The notes below the pieces were generated by a model. That model was not told the origin of the DNA. It saw only the letters and a list, made by a program, of their open reading frames with translations, and ran no database searches. Both the position numbers and the translations under genes were made by a program. From the NCBI GenBank assembly GCA_026770575.1, contig MU657489.1, positions 25,748 through 45,080 of the forward strand: a stretch of DNA of 19,333 bases, written 5' to 3'. Numbering within the stretch: the stretch's first letter is position 1; each line of letters starts with the position of its first letter. Positions 9,201 through 17,987 of the stretch are shown piece after piece. Source of the stretch: Pelagophyceae sp. CCMP2097. Lineage: Eukaryota > Sar > Pelagophyceae.

Positions 9201-12197
9201 CGCCGCCGCTGCGACGCGCCCGAAGACGCCAAAGTCTGGGCGGGCCAACAAGACGCCGAAGCGGACCAGGGTCGACAAGACGGCCGCAGTCTCGCAGATT
9301 GTCGACGACGCATCGGTCGACTCGACCATAGCGGTGCGTTGATCTAGACTTTTTCGGGACGAGAGGAAGGAAAATCCAAAGCCCGTCGAGCATTTTGAAG
9401 AACATACCTAAACACGTAGGTGCGCGTCGCGGACGCCGCTCCTGCAGCGAAGGGCACTCCGAAGGTGTCACCCAAATTACCGAACGCGGCTGCTATAGCA
9501 CGGCTGCAAGCACGCACGACGTTTTTGGCCGGGCGGACGAACAAGATTGCAGAGCTCCGGAGCGCTGTCGAGAAGATCAACGAGGGCGAGTCGAAGAAGC
9601 GGCGCAAGGCCGGGTTAAAGTCGTACGTCAAGGTGATCATGTTCCAGCTGCGGCTGATGAAGTCGCTGAGCGAGCCGCGGGAGATCAAGTTGCAGCAGGA
9701 AGACGAGGAGCTCGACATCTTTGGCGACCACGACGAATCGGCCATTTTGACGCGCGCTGTCATGGTCGACATTGAGGGCGGCGACGGCCAGCCTCGGCAA
9801 TCGATCGAGCCCCCGCTCTGGTCCGAGATGACAGCGACGATGCGGCAGAACGAACTCGCCATCGCGACGCACGATAACGACGTCATCGACTTTGCAATCG
9901 AAGCGCGCATCGTCCTGCCGGACGTCGAGGACTACGTTATAGCAACTGCAGTCGACGCCGACGAGTCCCGGCTCCAAAGCGAGCTGAGGAAGCGAGCGCA
10001 GGCCAGGCTGAAGGCCTACGAGGAGTGGTACCCGACGGTCCAGCAAGCCCGCGTGTGCTTTTGGACGAAGGAGGCCGACGCGGCGGTCAAGGACGAGGCC
10101 CTCAAGGCCCACGCAGTTTCTGCCCGCATCACCGACCCGTACGCCTTCCAAGTTTGGTACTCAAAGTCGCGCGAGATGCGCGAGGACTTTTTGAAGCGCT
10201 CTGCCGCGAGGCTGCTTATGCTGCGCCGGGCTGCGGTTGGCGCGCGCGGGCTGCTGTCAGAACCGCACGTCATGTTCCGGTCGATGCCACCACTGGCGTA
10301 TCTGGCGGCCGAACCGCCGCCGCCGCGACGCTACAAGCTCTACCCCTCGAGGATGGCCGAGGCCTGGTCGGTCAAGGAGATTCTACGGTGGTTCCCCGAC
10401 GAGGAGCTGAACCAAGACCGCGACTTCCTCAGGGATCTCAACCAACGACTCGTCGCGGCGTGGAAGAAGGACGAGTGGCTCCGGACCGAGATGAAGCGGC
10501 GCGAGGAAACTCAACGAGGCATGCTCGGCGAGGACGAGAGAGCCAGCCGCCTCCGTCTGTCCGAGCTGGAGATCCTCGAGGCCGAGCGCCACATCATGTC
10601 GTCGGTCCAATCTAGGGACGGCAAGGCGGCCAAGGACGTCGTCGACGACGTGCGAAGGCGAAAGCAGGAAGCCGCCGAGATTGCAGCTCTCCACGACGCC
10701 GACGCTTTACAGGTCGCAGCTATCTTTTACCACGACGGTGGCGGGGTGCCCGCGCCCGCGCCCGCGCCCGAAGCCTCGCCGGTGGACGACTTCATCGGTG
10801 AAGAGGGGGACGTACCCGGCGGCGCGGACTCAGGGAGCTTTGTGGAATCTCACGTATCATACGTGGCCATCGACTACAAGGCTCCTGCAGAGCTCGTCTT
10901 CGGCACCGCCATGGGCGACGACTTTGAGTCGCGGGTCGCCGAGAAGCTGTACGTCAACGGCACGGGCCTCGACAACGACGACGAAAAGGAGGACGAAGCC
11001 GAGGGGATTCGTTTGGCGCGCGAGGGCGTGGAGCAACTGGCGGCCGAGGAAAAGCGCAAGCGCGACGAAGAGCGCAGGAAGCGAGAAGAGGAGGAGGCGC
11101 GGAAGAAGTCTGAAGAGGACCGCCAGAAGCGGGTCCGCCAGAACGCTGAGGAACGTCTGCGCATCGAAGCGCACTTTGCCGAGGTCCACCGCCAGCGGGT
11201 GGAAAGCGACTGCATTAGCGCTGCCGCCGCGGCGCAGGCCGCTCTGGACGCCGAGGAAGCGCTGCGTCGAGACGCAATCGCCGCCGACCGAGTCGCTCGC
11301 GACGCGATGGACTACCTCGAGCTGCTCGAAGGTCAATCCGACGAGCCTTCCTTCTCCGAAGAAGATGTGGCATGCCACGACGTCCCCGACGCAGAGACGT
11401 CCCACGTCGACCTGGAGCAGCTCGCGAGCGACGAAGAGCGACGAAGGCAGCTGGAACTCCTCGACGTGATTTACACGCCGCACCAGCAGATGTTCGGAGA
11501 CGACTACGACGACCCCCGATACATCGCGCGATTGGAGCGCCGGAACAAGTGCGCCTCTTGTCGAGAGACCTGTCTTGACTGTTTCTTGGGCGCTCGGTCC
11601 GTGCACAGGGGGGCCCAAAGGGGGAGACCCGATTTCAGCTTTTCGACGCCTAGGCCGCGATCCGTCGACCGCCGGATGCTCTCGAGCGCCGAGGCGATCC
11701 TCCTGGATTCTCCAAAGCCGCAGCGGTTCGTCACTTCGCGAGCGACGCGCGAATTCGACCGCATGCTGCAACTGCCGCGAGAGCCGCTGCGCGAGACGCG
11801 CGAGCCGCTCGACACGGATGCGCTCGTCGAGGCGCTCCGGCTGAACCGTTCCGTCCTGGAGGCGTCGCTCGACGAGATGCCCAGGCTTGTCTCTGAGGCA
11901 CCAAGGGCGGTGCCGCTGAAGAGGCTCTTGATGCAATCTCCTCTGCCCTTCAAAGACGTCAGCCTCGGCTCCGAGGCCGTTCCGCTCTTCCCGCGCCAGC
12001 ACAGCAACATCGAACTCGCCGTCAAGGGGTCCCGGGACCGAATATCAAGGCTGTCACAAAGTTCTCATTCAGCTCCCTTTGCAAAGAGAGGCGGGCCTCA
12101 CATCATAGGCACCAACATGACCATCAACAAAGCTTTCTCCAAGCCAAAGAAAACAGTGGAGCTTCCTGTGAAATCCCAGCCTTCAGAATCCACCTAA
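3212..12197 (+). CDS. Giant WD40 / FN3-like / coiled-coil protein, 2806 aa
   Basis: Seven exons (3212-3319, 3378-3556, 3643-4108, 4202-6010, 6187-6797, 6864-9333, 9420-12197) join in phase to a TAA stop. Five of the six introns are GT-AG; that at 6011 is GC-AG. The first in-frame ATG is at 3212; the frame is open upstream, so an earlier start is possible. Residues 1 to ~730 are WD40-like, with strand ends LQMWQW, LWVWDASTG, LRAWTI, ISVWPV, VRVWSL and LELWTL, enough for about two propellers. Residues ~730-1460 are Ser/Pro-rich then charged helical. An FN3-like segment spans ~1465-1605 (LRGLEPETAYALYATAV). A W-[WFY] motif recurs at W1724, W2084, W2127 and W2205. A Lys/Pro-rich basic patch lies near 1846-1862 and an E/R/K coiled coil at ~2412-2478. 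I do not recognise the family. WD40-plus-coiled-coil giants are common in axonemes (for example CFAP43/44), so a ciliary scaffold is one possibility; the basic patch leaves a nuclear one open. Confidence 0.78.
6011..6186 (+). other. GC-AG intron containing dispersed element (WD40 gene)
   Basis: Upstream exon ends ACTTTTGAA (phase 0); the intron starts GCAAATGCC and ends ATCGCAG before GTG CCC GAT (phase 0). Nearby GTs are all in phase 1 and have no phase-1 acceptor before the downstream frame closes at an upstream TAA. Length is 176 nt. The start GCAAATGCC and the junction GCAGGTGCC are similar (7 of 9), a possible target-site duplication. Confidence 0.65.
6087..6142 (+). repeat. Intron-associated dispersed element, copy 2
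   Basis: Second copy of the block at 3099-3155, inside the GC-AG intron 6011-6186. It has two mismatches in the GCGCGC[GA/TT]GG part and lacks one T. About 45 nt of unrelated sequence lies between it and the acceptor. Confidence 0.78.
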
Positions 12198-12740
12198 CTA
12201 CATTGCTCCTGAGACCAGGACTCTGTCAGCTCTTGACTTTACTTAATTAATATTGTTTGTGTAGATCTAATTCCTACTAGGGACACCACTCTAGCATGCG
12301 TCTGAAGACAGTCTGAGAACCACTGTCTGAATATCGTTTAAAGGACCTTCCTAAAAAAACGCCCTCTATCCACCAGCCCCTAAGCCCGGTGACCCCTATG
12401 ACGCAGGGGGAGCCGCGCTGCGGACTCTCCGCCTCCTTCTTCTATTATGCACAGCCTGCTTCTACAGTAGTCCCAACACACAACACCCACCTTTACGTTC
12501 AATTGTAGGCAACCAAGACACACTAGACTTCATCAAATCTTCAACCACCTGGCTTAGCCTAGCCCTATTTCGAATAAATTTGTGACTCGAAAAGCTTCTG
12601 GCAGTTCTGCAGATCCCGCCGATTCTTCGGGGTGTTCGGGTCCGCCCCGCTTCTTCTTCGCCCCGCGCCGCCGCGCGCCGACGTGGTGCGGCGCACCACC
12701 CCGGAGCACTGTCGGCACGCCCTCTCCCACCGGGGATCGC
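12198..12740. other. Intergenic region between WD40 gene and two-pore channel
   Basis: No ORF of protein character is visible. The first ~390 nt are clearly more AT-rich than the flanking genes, with TTAATTAATATTG near 12245 and an AATAAA at 12573-12578. Whether that hexamer acts as a poly(A) signal, 376 nt after the stop, is unknown. From ~12600 the sequence returns to very high GC; the region just upstream of the ATG at 12741 stays open in the channel frame back to 12582, so a longer N-terminus without an ATG cannot be excluded. Confidence 0.5.
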
Positions 12741-15700
12741 ATGATTCCCACCGGGAGCGGTGAGCAGCAGTCGCTCGTCGGATCGCTCCACGGCACTCCC
12801 GCCCCCGCGCCGCTGCCGGCGCACGCGCGTGCGGGGTGGCTCGTGGAGGACGCCATGGTCGGCCATTTTGACGAATCGCACGCTTCCAGAACTCAGGCGC
12901 AGCGAAACGTCTATATCCGCTACGAGAACCTCGTGCACCCTGAGCGCTTCATCTGCGTCATTCTGTGCCGAAGACGCCTAGGCCCTTCGGGGTTTATAGC
13001 GGCTACCTCATTCTCATAGAAGGGACCTCGCGGTTTGGTCCGTAGAATCTCAATCTATCTGCTGACGCTCGTGTCATTCCTAGAAGTGCCGCTATGGTGC
13101 CTCCGGAACCGAGGCGGCTGGTGGGCATGGCAGCGCGGAAGAGACGTGTGTTTGGCGCCTGGTGCCGTCTACCTCAGCGGCGCCGACTACCTCCCCACGG
13201 GGGCGACGGTGCTCGTAGAGGTGGGTTGCCTCGGCTACCTTGCGCTGCTCCTGATAATGGAGGTGACCTTTCAAGGCTACTTTTCCTCCAAAAGATTGCA
13301 ACTCAGGGCCGTGTGTACCGGCCTCTACGCGGCAGACGCAGTACTCTTCGGCCTCCTGCTACACGCCGGCAAATCGCCCTCTTTCCGCATCGCGCCGTAC
13401 TGCCGCATCGGGCTGCTTGTGGTGAACGTCAATGCAATTTACTTTTGCTTCGAGGCCGCTTGCGCGTTAACCGAAGCCTTCCTGAACGTGCTCTTATTGC
13501 TCCTCTGCTTGATTTGCTTTGGCGGGTGGCTCGGCGCGGTTACTTTGGATGATTTCAGGTTTGAGAACCGGTCGGGTGTGATGGTCAACGAAGGGTTTTC
13601 CACGTTCCGGGACGGCCTCTATTCAATGTTCATGATGACCACAGTCGCGACTTTCCCGGACTCTCTGCTGCCTGCATACTCGGCGCGTAGAATTTTTGGG
13701 CTCTTCGGTGTGGCCTATATGCTGGTGGCGGTGTTCATCTTTACAAATCTGATCCTCGCTGTGGTTTACAACTCCTACAGCGACTTTGTCAAGACGCGCG
13801 TGCACCGGACGTACACAAACAGAAGTAAGGGCCTGTCCGCCGCGTTCAGGCTGATAGCAGAACCGGTGGGAAACGGAGACGGGCAAGCTGTGGTGACAGA
13901 GACCTCTTTCTCTGGCCTAGTGCGCCACACGAACCTTGTAGAAAGAGTCCCGAAAGTGTCCCCAACCACGATACGCTTCTTTTTTTCTCTGATGGACGAT
14001 GACCGGTCCGGCGCCATAGATGCCGCCGAGTTCTATGACGTATGCGATATACTGCAGTGCGTTGGCCATGCATAGCCCTCGCGAAATGTTCCGGCCCTTC
14101 ACACGGGCAGCAGCCCCCCCCCCCCCCCGGCGGGGCCGAGACGCCGTGGCCTGGAGACGTCTCGGCCTCTCCAGGCTCGGTGGGGCCAAGACGCCTCGGC
14201 CTCTCCAGGCTCGCGCCGCTGAGCCATCCCTGCAACCCCCCCCCCCGGCGGGACCGAGACGCCGTGGCCTCTCCAGGCTCGGCGACTTGGATGCACGTCG
14301 GCGTCGTTTGCGGGGACCCGCTCCTTCTCCAACGGCTCTCTGGAACGCGGGCAATGATGCGATGCTAGGTACTCGTTCCGACGCGTGTCGACGCGGACGT
14401 GGATCCAGCGCAGGTGCCCCGCGGCCGCGCGGTCGCGGACGTACTCGAACCTCGTTTCTATGGTGGCGGCGCCGGCGTTTGAGAGGGCGATCACGTTCGC
14501 ATTAGTCCTTTCGTCGTTCTTCGTCTTCCTGCAGTCGTGGATGGACCTGGCAAACGTCGAGAATCCGCAGTCTGAGCGAGCCTGGGGGGCGCTCGAGCTC
14601 GCGTTTTCGTGCTTTTACATTGGCGCGTTGGCAGTGGAGCTCACCGTCAAGCCCTTTGACGAATTCTGGCTCACTCCGTCTAACCGCTTCGACCTCGTCG
14701 TCTCCGTCACGCTCTTCATTGCAGCAGTGCTCTGGGCGCTGCCCGGTGTAGCTTTAGACAGGCGCGTGGTGCACTCGCTCACCATCCTCCGGCTGCTCCG
14801 GCTTCTCAACCTCGTCGCCGCGGTTCCGAGATTCAAGCTCATCGCGACCTGCAAACACCCGCGCCCCGCGAGAGGGGCCCCAGAGACCGGGGACGATACT
14901 TGCAAGGGTCCTCTCTCTACCGGGGAAACGATCTCCTGCGGGCCCGCCGCTGAGCGACCTTCAGGCATCGGGCGCATCGTGCCCGCGTCACTGGGCGTCG
15001 TCGGCCTGCTCTACGCATCGGCGGCGCTGTGGGTCTCCACGGGGGTGCAGAGCTTTGGAGGGCTGATCTACGACGGGAACGAGGCTTTAGACGGCTCTGA
15101 CTACTTGGAGTCACATTATGAAGTCCTCAACTTCAACGATTTCGCCATGGGCTTCATGCCGCTCTTCGCGTCGTTGATCAACGGCGGGCCGTTGAAGGCG
15201 CTCGTGGAGGCGTTTGATAGGGTGTCTCAAGATAAAGCAGCAGGAATGCTCTTCTTGTACGCGATTGAAGAGCGGCGTCCCGGGACTCTGCAACAACTGC
15301 TCTTCCTAGATACCTTTCGCCGGCACCCCTTGAAGCACCTTTGAAACGGCGGACCCACGCGTGCAGCTTCTCGTGGCAGATTGTGGGCGTCCTTGTCATG
15401 GCAAACATCTTCTCCGCCTTTGTCATCGAAGCCTTCCTCTCGCAGTTCAACGACGCCATTGCGCTGCGGAGCGACGCAGAGACCGCGCGTTAGCTGCGCC
15501 CGCGATGGGTGGGAAACCTACGGGTGGAAAACCCGAACCGCCACGGCGAAATTGAGTCGGGTGCGGCAGGGGCTCGCGCTAGAGGAGCTACTCGGTGCAC
15601 CGCACATCCGACATCGCGGCCGTCGTCCACGGACGATGCCCGGGCCGTAAAGGGTCCCGCGGAGACGCAAGGTTGCGGCCCTAGGCGAGCCTGGACCAAA

Positions 15701-15980
15701 ACGTCGCCGGCGAGGGCGGCCGCCCGCGTCGGCTGGAAAATCCGGAGCGTCGCGGCAAGGCACGTGGAGCCGGGAGCGGCATCAGAGGGTGCGCTGTGAC
15801 GCGGGATCGTCACGCGACACGTGCAGTCAACTGTGGAGTGCACTCGGAGTGCCTTCCGACCGTCACAACGCCAATGTGGCATCACTAGGCTACCGCATCG
15901 TCCCGCAGCGCGGGTCGTCGCGCGACGACGTCTACAAAGCCATGTACGCCGGCGACGTCCGTGATGAAGACACGGGGTGA
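12741..15980 (+). CDS. TPC1: Two-pore cation channel, plant TPC1 type
   Basis: Exons 12741-12964, 13046-14056, 14369-14850, 14965-15256, 15367-15488 and 15685-15980 give 808 aa; without the last join the frame stops at 15493 (711 aa). It aligns along its length with plant TPC1, the vacuolar voltage- and Ca2+-gated cation channel. N-terminal domain 33-69; unit I S1 about 70-90 (ending EVPLWC), FRIAPYCR (188-195), pore I MTTVATFPDSLLPAY (272-286), S6 FTNLILAVVYNSYSDF. Between the units lies a canonical EF-hand (392-403). Unit II starts near 450; S4 has RLLRLLNL (R553, R556, N559); then GVQSFGGLI, VLNFNDFAMGF, pore II LINGGPLKAL (N645-P648) and S6 ANIFSAFVIEAFLSQF. The intron at 14851 is GC-AG, proposed because plant IATFITLIPSL aligns with IATCIGRIVPAS only after its removal. 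The last exon carries a basic helix (RGSSRDDVYKAMYAGDV) like the TPC C-terminus. Both filters depart from the usual NN and NW residues, so ion selectivity cannot be assumed. Probable location: vacuolar or other acidic membrane. Confidence 0.88.
14114..14288 (+). repeat. GC-rich intronic minisatellite with two C-tracts
   Basis: Inside the 312-nt intron 14057-14368. A run of 15 C (14114-14128) is followed by GGCGGGGCCGAGACGCCGTGG; a run of 11 C (14236-14246) is followed by the near-identical GGCGGGACCGAGACGCCG. CTCTCCAGGCTCG occurs three times. The opposite strand carries G-runs able to form quadruplexes. Confidence 0.8.
14851..14964 (+). other. In-frame GC-AG intron flanked by direct repeat (two-pore channel gene)
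   Basis: This 114-nt segment starts GCAAAC and ends CTTCAG. It is a multiple of three with no stop, so it could be read through, adding 38 residues between S4 and S5 of unit II where the family has none. Excision restores IATC|IGRIVPAS. GCGACCTGCA at the 5' boundary (14844-14853) and GCGACCTTCA at the 3' boundary (14954-14963) match at 9 of 10 bases. Confidence 0.7.
15489..15684 (+). other. Proposed last intron of the two-pore channel gene
   Basis: Donor C|GTTAGC overlaps the in-frame TAG at 15491; acceptor GGCCCTAG at 15684 is the phase-1 AG that opens the frame running to TGA at 15978-15980. Family similarity supports the downstream basic C-terminal helix more than the exact splice sites. 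If unspliced, the protein ends at 15493. Confidence 0.45.
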
Positions 15981-16142
15981 CGACGCGACGACGCAGTGTG
16001 ATTGATTGATGACAGGACGACGGGGCGACAAAAAGGCCCGGCGCGGCCGCCGCGGACGAGGCGCCCGCTCAAGAGCCGCCCGCTCGATGACCAACCCCCC
16101 GGGGCTGCGCCGCGTCCGAGGCGATGGAGCGCCGTGTAAAAT

Positions 16143-16148
16143 AATAAA
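16143..16148 (+). promoter_or_regulatory. Candidate poly(A) signal for the two-pore channel
   Basis: AATAAA in an A/T island (AAAATAATAAAAG) within GC-rich DNA, 163 nt after the proposed stop at 15980. Position and context suit 3'-end formation, but algal poly(A) signals are loosely conserved. Confidence 0.35.
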
Positions 16149-16583
16149 AGAGGCACCCCCGCGGGCCCCCGGGGGTCTCGACGAGTCGACGACCGCTCAC
16201 GCATTCCTTACGCCACGCGTGCGGCGCGCGACCGGGTCAGTCGGAGCCACCACTGCGCGCGATACTCGCGCGTCGTGGCATGGTCCGCGCCGATACCGCG
16301 CGGGCAGGTCGGCGGCGGTGGTGCCGTATCTAGCGCCGCTAGCGCGGGATTTGCTATTCCCGGGGCCATAGCATTACTATCGATTTCCTAACTTAGTAAA
16401 GAATTCCGAGACACGGACTGGACTTGGCGGGCGCCTCGTCGTCTTGTCCGCATGACCAATTGCGGCCCTATTGGATCTCGCCTCAAGATCCCGCCTCAGG
16501 CCGGCACTTTCCTCCTTCCTGGGAGAAATTGGGTTTGCCGACTTGGAAAACTGGTAAAACGACGTCGCGGCGTTGGCATCGCC

Positions 16584-16661
16584 CGAGAACGTCCTGGGCC
16601 TCGCGTCGCATGGCGTGACCCCAGCGTGTTGTCGTTGGGAGCGGCGAGAACGTCCTGGGCC
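16584..16661 (+). repeat. 17-bp exact direct repeat, 61 bp apart
   Basis: CGAGAACGTCCTGGGCC occurs at 16584-16600 and again at 16645-16661. Only weak similarity extends into the following bases. No gene overlaps it. Confidence 0.75.
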
Positions 16662-17453
16662 CGCGCCGTCTCGACGTCATCAATCTGCCGCTTGACAGGT
16701 GGGCCAGGCCACCGCCTCGCCGTCCTCTCGAGCTACAGCGAGCAATATCCAGTCGACGCATAATATTCGACACGATTCACTCACGACGGCGAATGTATGC
16801 CCCTCGAGGGTGCACATAGCAGCGCACCCGTCTCGGCGTCAGCCGCGCCGCCGTGTCGTCGCTCTCGTCTGAGACACGAGACAACACAAATCAGCCACAA
16901 GTACACAGCGTTGCAACAAGTCCAACACGGGACACGCATCAACGCGAGTCTAGCAACGCACCTCGCTCGGTGAGGGGGACTGCCAAGTTCCCAAAGTGCG
17001 CGTGTGACTCGCTACCACCGCGACGCGCGTGGCGCAGAGTCACACGTCGCGCGCGACGGCCGCGAGCTGCGCTAGAAGAAGGCCTTGGACGCGAAGGATT
17101 TGCGCATCAAGTGCTGAGGGAGTCGTTTAAAGATCGGCCGTCGTCGCCGCAAATTTTACAGCCCGGAAAATGCAGCACGTCTCAATGGTCTACCCGTCGA
17201 ACCGGTTACGTGTAATTTGACCTAAAAGTGAAATGTCTTTCAGCTTGTTTCAAAGGTTCAGTGTCACCATTTGTGGTCCGTCGTCTAGGAATTCCTAAAG
17301 TCATAGAATTTGTAAGGGGGCGACCGGCCGACTTCCCACCCCACTTTACTTCAGGCCAACGCTGCGACAAGGGAATCGAGGCACGTCGGTCGATGTCGTG
17401 CGTGCACTTTTTAAATTCACACGACGTGTTTCAACAGCGAGATGAAGGCCTTC

Positions 17454-17804
17454 TCAGTCCTCGGGGGCGTTGCGGTCGTCGTAGTCTACGACAAAGGGCA
17501 GCCACTGCTTTTGCGGCGGCATGTCCGTGATCTCCGCAGGCATCGCAACTGAAGTCTATAGACATCCTGGATGCCAGCTGTGTGTCGGTGAAGTCAGGAC
17601 TTTGCTGCAGCTTCCAGAGCTTGGTTTGCGATTTCGCCAGCTTCGGGGCGTGGTGCGAGACACGGTCGTATTGAAGCTCCGCATCACGCGCGCGAGCCAG
17701 AAGTGGACCTCGTCGATGCAGTCCACGAAGACGTCGCCGTACAGCAGGTCGGCCTCGCACCGATACCGACCGAGTAAGGGTGCGAGGTAAATAAATTGCT
17801 GCAT
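17454..17804 (-). CDS. Minus-strand coding-like fragment, unknown, ambiguous structure
   Basis: From the ATG at 17804 the reverse strand reads MQQFIYLAPLLGRYRCEADL and then LYGDVFVDCIDEVHFWLAR. A GT-AG intron 17687-17556 (132 nt, phase 0) would join this to SVAMPAEITDMPPQ and LPFVVDYDDRNAPED, ending at TGA (17456-17454), 72 aa in all. Inside that intron another frame reads RDAELQYDRVSHHAPKLAKS and QTKLWKLQQSPDFTDTQ, which also looks like protein. A two-base change in the CGCGCGCG run near 17690 would connect it to the first part. It may therefore be a small spliced gene, a frameshifted pseudogene or a sequence-error artefact. Family not recognised. It diverges from the fragment at 17988 across an AT-rich spacer. 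Confidence 0.42.
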
Positions 17805-17987
17805 ATCAGATAGTAATCTAATGATTAGCACGAAAATGACAGAACACCATGTAATTCGAAAATGACGCATCGACTCATGACATCACCATGACCAGATTCT
17901 GCATACCCCCACTCGCAGCGCATGCATGGCTCGAAAAGGGCTGGTCTCGAAAAGGTCTCTCGCGTCTTGCCGGCGTCGCCGCTTTAG
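17805..17987. promoter_or_regulatory. AT-rich divergent spacer, possible bidirectional promoter
   Basis: The spacer lies between the minus fragment starting at 17804 and the plus exon at 17988. The 17805-17890 part is markedly AT-rich for this window and contains CGAAAATGAC twice (17831-17840 and 17857-17866), 26 bp apart in the same orientation. No known promoter element is recognised. The ORF at 17888-18076 covers part of it but lacks protein character. Confidence 0.3.

Larger units (their letters stand above)
15981..17453. other. Gene-poor stretch after the two-pore channel
   Basis: No convincing coding region on either strand; the frames present are Arg/Ser/Pro-rich shadows. It contains an AATAAA at 16143-16148, a GC-rich palindromic stretch near 16158-16176, and a 17-bp direct repeat (16584-16600 and 16645-16661). 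The 17210-17450 part is more AT-rich but shows no recognised element. Confidence 0.5.

Noticed and set aside
10857..12002. 381-aa minus-strand ORF opposite the coiled-coil part
   Set aside because: Its leucine-rich look is the antisense of E/R/K-rich coiled-coil codons.
14020..14505. 161-aa plus-strand ORF in the channel intron
   Set aside because: Pro/Arg translation of the C-tract minisatellite; out of frame with both channel units.
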